Source: Macrothele yani (lineage: Eukaryota; Arthropoda; Arachnida; Araneae; Macrothelidae). From it: a DNA stretch of 64,000 bases. Below, piece by piece: positions 20,991-31,493 of the stretch; positions within the stretch are counted from its first letter, which is position 1; each line of letters begins with the position of its first letter. The translations under genes were made by a program, and so were the position numbers. The DNA lies in assembly GCA_039090855.1 (NCBI GenBank), contig CM076990.1:201443232-201507231 (forward strand). Reading direction: 5' to 3'. A model generated the notes under the pieces. That model saw only the letters and a list, made by a program, of their open reading frames with translations, had not been told where the DNA came from and searched no databases.

Positions 20991-22110
20991 ATTTACCTGA
21001 TATTCCGCTCAGCGTTAGTACTGCGTCAAACCTCCTCGTGCTCGGACACATGCGGTGATACGGTCCGTCAGGGAGTCAAAGGGACGCCGTATGTTATTCT
21101 GAAACAGATTAGCCCACACTTCTTGCAACTGACGCTCTAAATAGCGAACACTGGGATATGGAGAAAGCTGGCGTCCCATCTGGTCCCACACGTGCTCGAT
21201 GGGCTAGAGATCAGGCAATCTAATCTGGTATTCCACGAAAACGTCGAAGTATGACGTAGACAGTCCTAGAAAACCCAAGCCGTGTGCGGACAGGTGTTAT
21301 CTTGTTGGAAAATATATCCGGGCCTCCCCGCCAGTAAAAGCAGCACATGGCGCCACAGGATCTCCTGTACGTAGCGATAAGCTGTCAGCGTCCCTCGGAT
21401 CACTTCGAGGGAAGTCCGGCTGTCATACGCGTGCTCCTCAGACCATCACGCGTGCATTTCGGGACATGTGCCGCTGTACAGTAACGTTGGGAATGAAGCG
21501 CTCACCTGCTGTCTTCCACACTCTGACACGGTGGTCGTCCGTTCCCATACCGAAGCGAGATTTGTCGCAGAACACTATACTTCGCTAGACCGTATCATTC
21601 CACGTTGCTCGCTACTGACATCAATGTTATCGACGCCGACGATGGTCAGGAGTTAATGACAGAAAACGTTAGGGCCGTCGATAGTGCATATCCGCTTCTG
21701 CCAGGCGTCTGGAAATGGTTCTGACAGACACAGGAGTCCCTTCTACAGCCGCCACACGTCTCTGGATATCGGAAAAGGGCGTCATTGCATCTGTGTATGC
21801 CGCTCTCACGATCCCACGGTCCTCTCTGCTGGTGGTGTGTCTGGGTCGTCCAGAGCCAGTCTGCCGTGTCTGGGTGCCTTCCCGTGTCCATTACACCCAA
21901 TACGATCGCACCGTACAGTCCGTCCGGCCCAAATGGCGGCCGATGCTTTGCGTCGGCCACCCTACCTGTCTCATCCCGGCGATAGGACTCGTTCAAACTC
22001 CGTGCGTTGGCCGTACGCTCATCTACGGCAGCTCCTCGGCATGTCCATCGCTCAGGGCTCTTGCCGTGTACTTCGGCACGAATGTGGAAACACCTGCGCG
22101 GCACCTTATA
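20991..22110 (-). pseudogene. Tc1-like transposase pseudogene
   Basis: Read on the minus strand, 21120-21215 contains PIEHVWDQMGRQL and further on LERQLQEVWANLFQ, the Glu motif and C-terminal helix of Tc1-type transposases. A TAG replaces the Asn codon in the expected DLNPIEHVWD (about 21205). 21290-21340 on the plus strand (GTTATCTTGTTGGAAAATAT) corresponds to the second Asp motif. Frameshifts are frequent. The remaining sequence up to about 22110 is GC-richer than its surroundings and probably holds the N-terminal half. Terminal repeats were not identified. Confidence 0.7.
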
Positions 22111-22234
22111 AGCTCCAAGGATTGCGCTTGTAGCGGCGGTCTTGGACGTGCGAACATGCGGAATCGCACGAAACTTAAATCATTTGCATGTCTGCCCTCC
22201 GCGTAGCTATTCCCTTAGTTTTGTATTAATCGCA

Positions 22235-22428
22235 CGGTTTGTTCTTGGTGCGCGTATTTTTATGACAATAAGTATATATATACATATACACTAAAAGTCC
22301 GATATTACGAGTACGGCTTATAGTGAGAATACGGTTTGTTCTTGGTGCGCGTATTTTTATGACAATAAGTGTATATATACATATACACTAAAAATCCGAT
22401 ATTACGAGTACGGCTTATAGTGAGAATC
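22235..22428 (+). repeat. 97-bp tandem duplication of the Tigger left end
   Basis: Two units, 97 bp apart, each contain flanking (TA)n plus the terminal repeat (22289-22311 and 22386-22408). One copy of the terminal repeat is therefore redundant. Confidence 0.85.
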
Positions 22429-22653
22429 CCACTGTTACGAGAGATTCAAAATGCACCGTTAATTTGTTAATGTTAAAGGTAGGAAAAATCTTCATGTATT
22501 AAGTGCATGTAGCAAATCTAAGGAGCTACCGGTATAACGAGAGACTTTCATGCCCAATCGTCTTTCAAAGATTTCCAACAGAATCTTTCCCTTAAATTCC
22601 AGGAAGTGGTAGGGAGATAAACGCGTACTGCTGCACACAGAGATGAATCACCA

Positions 22654-24351
22654 TTGGTTAGACTGCTTGGCTGTGTGGATGCTGTTCCCCCGCTTTCTTC
22701 CATTCGTCTCCACAACGGTGAAAAGTCGAGCCATTTTTACGCGCGTACGTCGTGTGTTTTCTTTCTCTTAGTGGAGAATAACAGGAAAGGTTTGACTTTG
22801 GAAACAAAATTAAAAGTTTTGTATGAATGTGAGAAAATTTTGAAGTCGAAAGTGAGATCGCTAGAAAATTTGGTCTTTACATCATTAAAGTTGCTTACAA
22901 TTTTAAAGAACAAAGAGAAGATCAAAGAGGGGCCTTTCAGAATAACGCACTGGCGAAATCCATGAAGTTATGCATAGTGAACATAAAATTGGAGGAAGCG
23001 TTGTTTACGTGGTTTTGCCATAATTGAGCCAAAAACATTCCTGTTAGTGGACAGATGATTAAAGCTAAAGCTAATGAATTAAGCGTTGAAATGAAGATCG
23101 ATAATTTTAGTTGTTCGGATGGTAGGCTAAACCGATTTAAACTAGAAAAGGGATTTATACGCAAAAAAGTATTTGGAGAATCAGCTTCTGTTAGCACACA
23201 AGCGGATCAAGATTGGTTCCCTATCCTTTCAGAAATTCTAGCTCGATACAATGCAAAAGACATTTACGATGCAGATGAAGCTGCGTTGTTTTATAACTTG
23301 TTGCCTGACAGGACTTAAGTGTTTAAAGAAAATCCATGTAAAGGAGGAAAACGCAGTAAAGAACTTTTAACTTTTCTATGTTGCGCCAGTATGGATGTTA
23401 GTGATAAATTAAAGCTATTAATGATTGGAAAATCTCAAAGACTTCGCTGCTTTCGTGGTGCTTTGCTACCGAGCACATATGAAGCTAATAAGAACGCGGT
23501 GGATAACAGCGTTCTGATTAGCTTTCTTATGTTCTTTAATACCGTTATTTATCAAGTGGGTGAAGGCTTCCGACTTGGATTTAGATTTGGATTAAAGGTT
23601 TAACGACCACCGTGAGCAACTCAATGGGCTATAAGCAGTCGCCCGTCCCTAATTTAGGGTCACTGGTTCCAGGAAAGGGAGAGAGCCAGTGCCGTAAGAC
23701 AAACACAAGATCCATGCCTGACTGGGATTAAAACCCGGACCCCTTACGGACGAATGATCAGAGGTCAGCGCCTTAGACCACGGCGCCACAGGGGCGGCGA
23801 AGGCTCTCGACGTTCAAGTTGGAGTTAAGAACAGAAAAATAGCACTATTTATTGATAATTGTCCTGCTCATCCAAGTCCCAAAGATGTTCAGTTGGATAA
23901 CATTGAACTGATATTATTACCACCTAGCTGCACTAGTGTAGTTAAACCTCTTGATCAAAGAGTTTTGAAACTAATAAAGCAAAAATATCGGACCATTCTG
24001 GTAAATGACGCAATCAGACGAACGTCATCAGATGATAAACCAGTGAAATGGAACGTCCTTGAGGCCATTAAAGCTCTTGCCGTGGCATAGAACGAACTGC
24101 CATGATAGCACATTGAAGCATGCTGTAGACATGCTGGCTTCATTACCAAAGATGATTTGAATAAGAAAATCGTTGCGGACAAACCTGCAGAACAAGAAGC
24201 AGATGAATGGAACATCATTGCTAAAAAGATGGTATTGAAATTTAGCTTTCAAGGCTATGTCAGTGTTGACGCAGCTGTAGTACCCTGTAATGACATGTCT
24301 GATCTCAAATCATGGAATCAGAAAAGGAAGCTCAGAAGAAGATCAGGATAA
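22654..24351 (+). pseudogene. Tigger transposase pseudogene (CENP-B-like), split by a SINE
   Basis: Order of recognisable parts: a CENP-B-type N-terminal helix-turn-helix (LTLETKLKVLYECEK, about 22790-22940), the second DNA-binding domain (SCSDGRLNRFKLEKGF, about 23110-23160), the first catalytic Asp in YDADEAALFYNLLPDRT (about 23266-23315) followed at once by a TAA, then KGGKRSKELLTFLCCASM (about 23341-23396). The SINE lies at 23569-23798. Then come the second Asp in ALFIDNCPAHPSPKD (about 23840-23890) and the third in SVVKPLDQRVLK (about 23935-23970). A TAG follows ALAVA (24088). Frameshifts are also present. All three Asp codons survive but the frame is broken at several places. Confidence 0.9.
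23569..23798 (-). mobile_element. tRNA-headed SINE, copy 3 (inside Tigger)
   Basis: A full-length copy with tRNA head (reverse strand, GGCGCCGTGGTCTAAGGCGC) and the family body. The target duplication GAAGGCT lies at 23562-23568 and 23799-23805. It interrupts the Tigger transposase between the first and second catalytic Asp, so it postdates the transposon. Confidence 0.92.
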
Positions 24352-24599
24352 AAATGAAAGCGTACCATCTCAATCAGAACTCATGTAAGCTTCAGACGCA
24401 ATCGGACAATTTTATAATGCGTCAAATGCACCTACTGAAGAAAAGACAATTTTCCGTAAAGTCGAGAGTTACGGGTTACAATCATCAGTGTCAAAGAGGA
24501 AACAAAAGTCTCTCGATTCTTATTTTCTGTAAAAATTCCAATCTGAAATGAAAATAAACATCAGGTATGTAATATGTAATGTTTTGATCACTTTTTAGC

Positions 24600-26440
24600 A
24601 CGTCTTTTGTAAAAAAAGATCGTGCTTATGTTATCGGTTTGTCCGTCCGTCCGTCTGTACCCACAATATCTCTGCAACTATTAGTCCGATTTCAAAAATT
24701 CTTTTTGCATTGGGAAGCTTGAAATATGAGAATGATGATCCTTTATTTCGTTTTTTTTCTACGATGTACAATTTCGCCGCTAGAGGGCGCGAATGTAGAT
24801 GATGTCGAATTCAAAAATACGTTTTATTCCACATATTTGCTTCTAAACATCCGATTGAAAAAAATCTTTTATCTTTCAAATCCGAAATTTATGTCGAAGA
24901 GTATTTTAGATATATTTACTTTTTCAAATTACGCATACATTTTCCGCTAGGGGGCGTAAAAGTAAATTACATTTTTCCCGATAATTCTTCTTCTAAAGCT
25001 CCGATTTGAAAATTTTTATCTTCAGCAGATACACCTCCTGATGGAAAATCTTTTGCATATAATTTCTAATTTTTTGTAAAGAATACTTTAGCCATTAGGG
25101 GGCGTAAGTGTTAAATTTCGCTTCTGATGTATTTGCAATAAAATCTGAGCTTCTAAAATATCGATTGAAAAAATTCTTTCGTGGACTGATGCCACTCATA
25201 TCGATAAACCTTTTCGGAAAATGTTCTTCTTAAAATATTCCACAGTTTCTCCTCAAAGGGGCGTAGATGTATATCTTATTTTTGTCAATATCTCTATTTC
25301 TGGGAGTCTGATTTGAAAAATCCCTTCTTTGTTGGATAGTGTTTTCGGTGTGACATGCTTTTCATATAATTTCAAAATTTTCAAGTGATGCATAGACTTT
25401 CCGACAGGGGGCGTAGAGGTAAATTGCGTTTCTCCCTATATCTCTGCTTCTAAATCTCCGATTTGAAAAATTCTTTCTGCACAGGATACAGCTCCTGATG
25501 GGAAATCGTTTGCTCATAATTTCTAATTTTTGTAAAACAATGGTTTGGCCACCAGGGGGCGTAAATATTAATTTCCGCTTGTGATGTATTTGCAGCAAAA
25601 TATGAGCTTCTAAAATCTCGATTGAAAAAAAGTCGTTTGTTGACCGATACTACTCATGTCGACAAATCTTTTAAAAACATTTTCTTCTGGAAATAATGCA
25701 TGGTTTTTACGCCAGGAGGCGTAGATGTATATTTTATTTTTGTCAATATCTCTACTTCTAAGAGTCTGATTTGAAAAATTCCTTATTTGTTGGATAGTGT
25801 TTCTGATGCGAAATGTTTTTCTTATAAATTCAAAATTTTCAAGTAAATCATAGACTTTCCGCTAGGGGGCATAAAGGTAAATTGCGTTTTCTGCGTTATT
25901 TCTGCTCCTACAACTCCGATTTGAAAAAATTCTTCCTGTATCGCATACAAGACCTGATGGAAAATATTTTTCACATAATTTCTAATATTTGGTAAAGAAT
26001 GGTTTGGCTACCAGGGAAATGAGTGTTAATTTCTGCTTTTGATGTATTTGTAGCAAAATCTGGGCTCTTGAAAACTCGATCAATTCTTTTTTTTTCTTGT
26101 ACCGATACCGCTCATGTCGAAAAACCTTTTGAGAATACTTTCTTCCTAAAATAATGCATGGTTTTCCCACCAGGGGACGTAAAGTCACATCTTATTTTTG
26201 TTGATATCTCTGTTTCTAAGAGTCCATTTTGAAAAATTATTTCGGTGTTGGAGAGCGTTTCCGGTGCGAAATGTTTCTCATATAAATTCATGTTTTTCTT
26301 AACACACAAGTCTGCAACCATAAGGCGTAAGCTCACGATTCCGTTTACAGCAATATCTGAGGGACTAAAACCCCGACTGAAAAGCTTCTTTCTTCCGTCA
26401 GATACTATTGTTTTCCATACCGGTTCCATTGACTTTGAAT
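24600..26440 (+). repeat. Higher-order satellite, 3 x about 153 bp, with CTCF-like motifs
   Basis: A block of the form CC(G/A)CYAGGGGGCG recurs at about 24777, 24944, 25092, 25251, 25401, 25549, 25709, 25859, 26009, 26166 and 26316, spaced 148-167 bp. Every third monomer is most alike (24944-25401-25859 and 25092-25549-26009 are each 457-460 bp apart), so the repeat is a trimeric higher-order unit of about 458 bp. Each monomer also carries CTCCGATTTGAAAAATTCTT. The array starts after GTTTGTCCGTCCGTCCGTC (about 24640). Confidence 0.88.
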
Positions 26441-26664
26441 AGCTTTGATAAATTTAATTTGCGTCAGAACGGATTCGAAAGATGTGCTTATTACACCCGA
26501 AAATTCGGTGTCATCTTTCTTGTTTTATTATGTAGTACTGTTGCTTTTATGTAGTATGTAGTATGATCATACGTAGTATTTGTATGATCCGGCTATAACG
26601 AGAAGCCCTTTGTAACGACAATTTTCCGATGTTTGTCAACTCTCGTAATATCGGACTTTTACTG

Positions 26665-28387
26665 TATATACTTTTTTTCAGCTAGTATTAAGATGTCCCG
26701 TCCGCGCCACGATGCTGGTCAGACCTGAGATTTTTGTATCATCTCTCTTTTTCAAATTTTCAATGAAACAATACTATATTTTAGCATTAAGAAAGACAAC
26801 TAAGAAAACCGCTCGGCGAAAAAGCTTTTATTGCCAAGCTAGCATATTCTGAGGAGGGACTGCGGAAAATCTCATAATTATTTTGTTTTTAATTTGTATA
26901 TGCTGCTGCAAAACGCTATTGCATTATTGTGCTCATCTCTTCTAACCTCGAAAACTCTGCAAAGTGTAAAGATATTGTGTAGAAATGGAAACAGTTGTTC
27001 TGAGTATAAAAATATAGGAGATTTTATGGAAGCTTAGAACGGAATAAGATGAGGCTGAAGGGCTAGGCTAATAATTTTGAAAAAAAAGGGCTGACTGTGA
27101 AGTGATAGGAAGCTAATGCTCACAGGGACACTGACTTAGTCCATTGTAGTCAGATTTGCACCACTAGACTGTCACTCATATTAATGCATTTCAGCATTTA
27201 GAGCTGTATTTTCGTTCATTTTTTATATATTTTTCTTGAAAAAATTAACATTTAAAGACCCGAATCTCGATCTCTCTCTTTCTCTGGAACGCTTGACGTC
27301 GCAGCAACGTCTGCATTGTTGCGCCATCACGTATCGATCAATTCGTGTGTGCTCTCGAGATGTCAAAGTGATTACCTGCTATGTAATAGCACGCGATCAC
27401 TTTTAGACGTCAAGCTGATCGCGTACTAATTTAAAAACTTTGTATTATCAATGACTCGAGTTCTATTTTTCCGATCTACAAAATTCGAAATGAATTCTTA
27501 ATATCACAGAAAGTTGAGTTTCCCCGCAATCACGTTGAGATGTCAAGGTGATCAAGTGCTAATTTTAAAACATTGGATTATCAATGATCAAGTTCTATTT
27601 ATCCGATCTACAAAATTCGAATTGAATTCTTAATATTACAGCAAGTTCCATTTGTTTATTAATTTAATTTAACACAATTCGAATACTAATTTGTACACTT
27701 TAATTATTTGTACTTTTTAATTTAACTAACTTTCCGAGTTTAATGCTGATTATATTATACATTTTGCAAAATATCGATCTATAGAGTAAACGCTCTGGTC
27801 TACAATAAAAACTGAAATCTTGAAATATCAAAGTGAGCAAAATTGCATCTGTAAAACCTGATGTTGCCCCAATAGCACATTGTCAAGAATTTAGATCGTT
27901 CCTATCTGTAATACCAGATGTCGCATTATTTTGTAATAAAAGCTTCGGTATGAAGCTTCAAACTAACCGTCAAAAAGGACAGTCTAAAACAAGCCGTGAA
28001 GGGAGTAGTAGTAAGTGTGCCTGAGAAAAAGTAATTTAACGCGAAAAATCAACGTAAAAGTCACTAAGGTTTATTTACACGAAAACAACTTTCCGAGTTT
28101 AGCGCTGATTATATTACCCATTTTGCAAAATATCGATTTATCTAAATGCTCTAACCTATAATTGTTAAACAACAAATATTTTACACAGAATGTTATTTAT
28201 CGCGATGTCTTTTTTAAAACGGAAATAAATAGCATATAAATTTTAGTTCTTACTATACAGTATAAGCTTTTATTATATTTCCTTACAGAAATCCGTGTCT
28301 ATTTGATTTGTTTTCAATCTGCTTCAATTAAAAATTTCACTCCGTCATAGGACCGGCAACATCTATATATATAAATATATATTCCAC
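26665..28387. other. AT-rich intergenic DNA with diverged direct repeats
   Basis: Two pairs of direct repeats were seen: about 27431-27525 with 27574-27655 (shared CCGATCTACAAAATTCGAA), and 27726-27800 with 28085-28160 (shared GCTGATTATATTA and TTTTGCAAAATATCGAT). No gene was recognised. Confidence 0.6.
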
Positions 28388-31355
28388 AACTTAAATCTTG
28401 GCCCTCAGTCTCCGGCAGCTGGAATGTACCTGGCCAAGGCAGCGGCCAGTGCGACATGAAGGCAGAGGGTGCTAAGAATCCCCGGAGGACCGGACAAGGC
28501 TGCCATCTGATGCTGACCTTGGCTACGTATAATGGACGCTCCCTATCTTCTGATTCAAGGCTCTTGAATTGGAAAAGGAACTACAAAGGATCAAGTGGGA
28601 CATCGTGGGGCTAAGTGAGGTAAAGAGAAAAGGAGAAGATCTCATCGAACTGAAAAGTGGACATCTCTTCTACTATCGTGGGACAGATACTGGCAGAACT
28701 AGTGGTGTTGGATTTATAATAAACAAGAAACTGAAGGATAAAGTTGTAGAAGTTGAAAGTTCCTCTGACAGAGCTGCACGACTTGTTATCCAACTCTCGA
28801 AAAGATACCAGGCTCAGATTATTCAAACTTATGCATCCACCACAAGTCATTTTGAAGAAGAAATTGAAGAATTTTATGAGGAAATTTGTCATCTAAAAAA
28901 TAAAGGTAAGCAGCACTTGAAAATAATTATGGGAGATTTCAATGCAAAAATAGGGCAACGGCAACAGAATGAAACTTCAGTAGGTAAATTCGGTCACGGC
29001 AACAGAAACCAGCATGGAAATACTCTTGTTGAGTTTGCAGAGGCAGAAGGGTTTTTCATCTTGAACTCCTTCTTCAAGAAAAAGCCACACAGGAAATGGA
29101 CATGGAGACATCCAAATGGGACGACAAGTGAAATTGATTTTATTATGAGTAACAAAAAATTCGTCATGGAAGACTGCAGTGTGCTAAACAAGTTCAACAC
29201 AGGTAGTGACCATAGATTGGTGAGATGTAAGATGCACCTCAACACTAAACTTGAACGTGGCAAGCTCATAAGACAAACAAAATCTATTGACATAACCAAC
29301 CTTAAAAAACACCATAATACCTTCAAGTTGGAACTGAAGAACAGATTCTCTGCTTTAGAAGGCCTAACATCGGAAGAAGTGGACATCTCTGAAGTTAACA
29401 GAAAAGTAACCAAAACTCTTATGGAAACAGCAACAAAATTAGCTGGGTCTAAGAACAAGTTGCATGTAAACAAATTATCAGGAAAAACGAAAATGTTGAT
29501 GCAAAAAAGAAGAGAGATGAGGACAACTAAAGAAGATGTGACTTCCAAAGGGAAATATATAGAGCTATGCAAGACAGTAAGAAAAGGTATCACTGAAGAC
29601 GTAAGAAAATTCAACTGTGAACTAGTGAGGAAAGCAATTGAAAACAACCAAAGCCTAAAGATAGCAAAGGGACATCTCAGTAAGGGAAGAAAACAGATTA
29701 TGGCACTGAGAAAAGAAGATGGTTCTGTAACAAGAAATAGAGGCGAAATTTTGACAAGAGTGAAAGATTTCTACTCCAAATTATATGAAAGGGATGATAC
29801 ATGCACTCGAGACATCATGAAAGATACCTGTACCAGAGTTCCTCCAGTCCTTCCAGCAGAAGTTGCACATGCAATCAAGAACATGAAGCGGGGAAAAGCT
29901 CCAGGAGAAGATCATATTACTGTAGACATCATACAAGAAGCAAGTCGAGAAATCGAAACAGTACTCGCCCAAATTTTCACTCGATGCCTTAATGAAGGAA
30001 AGATTCCTGAGGATTGGAACACCGCTACAATGATCCTGCTACATAAGAAAGGTCACATTGAGGATCTCGGGAACTACAGACCTATCAGCCTCCTATCAGT
30101 AGTTTATAAAATCTTCACTAAAGTTCTTTCACACCGCTTGAAGGTAACACTGGACATGGCTCAACCGAGAGAACAAGCTGGATTCAGGAGTGGCTACAGC
30201 ACAATAGATCATATCCACGTACTGAGAGAACTAATTGAAAGAGCGAGGGAATATGAACTTCCATTGTGCATGGCTTTTATCGATTATGAAAAAGCCTTTG
30301 ATTCGGTGAAACCATCAGCAGTTACAATGGCTCTGAAAACCTGCGGTATTGAAGATGCATACATTAATATTATTAATAACATCTATGAAAATGCAAGTGC
30401 AAAGATTCTGCTGTTTGAGAATAGAGCACACATAAAAATTGGAAAGGGAGTGAGACAAGGTGACACCATATCTCCGAAGCTCTTTAATGCCACATTGGAA
30501 GGTGTTTTTCAATCGCTGAGCTGGGAAAACAAGGGGATAAAAATTAATGGAGATTATCTAACCCACCTTCGTTTTGCTGATGACGTAGTCATTTTTGCAA
30601 CTACCCCATCAGAGCTGCAGAGTATGATGCAGGAACTTGCTGACAAGAGTAAAGAAGTGGGATTAAAAATGAACTTTCAGAAGACAAAAGTGATGTTCAA
30701 TGCTTTTACAAGAAATGAAGATTTATCGATTGATGGAGAAAAGCTGGAGATAACAGACACGTACGTTTATCTTGGACAGCAGATATCAAGTGAGGGTCAC
30801 ATTGATGAAGAAATTAATCGGCGTACAAAACTTGCCTGGAGAGCTTTTGGAAGAAACAGCATAATTTTCAAGAGCAATATGCCATTATGTCTTAAAAGAA
30901 AAGTGTTTGATCAATGCATCCTTCCAGTGCTTACGTATGGTGCAGAGACGTGGACCTTAACTAAAAGAGAGATACAAAGGCTGCAGACAACTCAAAGCAA
31001 CATGCAGAGGTGCATGCTTGGTGTAACCACGAGAGATAAGAAGAGGAACTCGTGGATCCGAAAAATGACAAGAGTGGAAGACATCATGATCAGAGTTAAA
31101 TCCCTGAAATGGCAATGGGCTGGACATACTGCCAGAAGGACAGATCATCGATGGACAGCCGAAATTTTAGATTGGATTCCAAGGGACAGGAAAAGACCCA
31201 GAAGAAGACCACATGGGAGATGGGTGAATGAAATTCGAACGTATGTGGGAGTGACATGGAGGAGACTGGCACAAGACAGACCGTTGTGGAGGAAACTTGG
31301 GGAGACCTTCGTCCAGCAGTGGATTGATAATGGTTGACAATAATGATGATGATGA

Positions 31356-31360
<5 letters not shown>
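28388..31360 (+). mobile_element. RTE-clade LINE copy B, 5'-truncated
   Basis: It begins within the 5' UTR (ACAACTTAAATCTTGG) just after an AT run and ends in a (GAT)n tail merging with (AT)n. It is nearly identical to copy D and shares diagnostic residues with it (EASREIETV, ALKTCGIEDAY, LSKRYQAQ), so both belong to one young subfamily. Confidence 0.92.
28569..31337 (+). CDS. RTE endonuclease-reverse transcriptase (copy B, N-terminus frameshifted)
   Basis: An open frame of 922 aa encoding an APE endonuclease (LSEVKRKG, IIMGDFNAKIG, SEIDFIM, SDHRLV), a reverse transcriptase (FIDYEKAFDSV, GVRQGDTISPKLF, FADDVVIFA) and the C-terminal domain ending QQWIDNG. Compared with copy D it starts late: a 1-nt deletion near 28562 (GGCTCTTG for GGCTTCTTG) puts the first about 64 codons, including the catalytic-site Asn in TYNGRSL, in another frame. 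The RT half is intact, but the endonuclease is probably incomplete. Products of this type nick target DNA and copy LINE RNA at the nick. Confidence 0.9.
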   Translation: MEKELQRIKWDIVGLSEVKRKGEDLIELKSGHLFYYRGTDTGRTSGVGFIINKKLKDKVVEVESSSDRAARLVIQLSKRYQAQIIQTYASTTSHFEEEIEEFYEEICHLKNKGKQHLKIIMGDFNAKIGQRQQNETSVGKFGHGNRNQHGNTLVEFAEAEGFFILNSFFKKKPHRKWTWRHPNGTTSEIDFIMSNKKFVMEDCSVLNKFNTGSDHRLVRCKMHLNTKLERGKLIRQTKSIDITNLKKHHNTFKLELKNRFSALEGLTSEEVDISEVNRKVTKTLMETATKLAGSKNKLHVNKLSGKTKMLMQKRREMRTTKEDVTSKGKYIELCKTVRKGITEDVRKFNCELVRKAIENNQSLKIAKGHLSKGRKQIMALRKEDGSVTRNRGEILTRVKDFYSKLYERDDTCTRDIMKDTCTRVPPVLPAEVAHAIKNMKRGKAPGEDHITVDIIQEASREIETVLAQIFTRCLNEGKIPEDWNTATMILLHKKGHIEDLGNYRPISLLSVVYKIFTKVLSHRLKVTLDMAQPREQAGFRSGYSTIDHIHVLRELIERAREYELPLCMAFIDYEKAFDSVKPSAVTMALKTCGIEDAYINIINNIYENASAKILLFENRAHIKIGKGVRQGDTISPKLFNATLEGVFQSLSWENKGIKINGDYLTHLRFADDVVIFATTPSELQSMMQELADKSKEVGLKMNFQKTKVMFNAFTRNEDLSIDGEKLEITDTYVYLGQQISSEGHIDEEINRRTKLAWRAFGRNSIIFKSNMPLCLKRKVFDQCILPVLTYGAETWTLTKREIQRLQTTQSNMQRCMLGVTTRDKKRNSWIRKMTRVEDIMIRVKSLKWQWAGHTARRTDHRWTAEILDWIPRDRKRPRRRPHGRWVNEIRTYVGVTWRRLAQDRPLWRKLGETFVQQWIDNG

Positions 31361-31389
<29 letters not shown>

Positions 31390-31443
31390 ACTGCTGGACG
31401 ATATATATATAGATATATATATATATATATATATCATATATCA
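31361..31443. repeat. (AT)n junction with inverted RTE 3'-end fragment
   Basis: Between copies B and C lies (AT)n interrupted by TCCACTGCTGGACGA (31387-31401). This is the reverse complement of the RTE 3'-end sequence TCGTCCAGCAGTGGA found about 75 bp upstream. Confidence 0.85.
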
Positions 31444-31493
31444 TCACCAACCCGCTTGGCCAGCGTGGGGAGTTATGGCCAAACACCTCCAAA

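Larger units (their letters stand above)
22289..26664 (+). mobile_element. pogo/Tigger-type DNA transposon, inactive
   Basis: Inverted repeats of 23 bp lie at 22289-22311 and 26642-26664 (right end, reverse strand: CAGTAAAAGTCCGATATTA...), with AT-rich TATATA flanks. The interior holds a broken DDD transposase (22780-24350) and a 2-kb tandem array (24600-26440). A SINE is inserted in the gene. The left end is tandemly duplicated. Confidence 0.88.

Noticed and set aside
21646..22206. Overlapping 150-160 codon frames on both strands
   Set aside because: They overlap each other and lie in the degraded Tc1-like element. High GC locally keeps frames open by chance.
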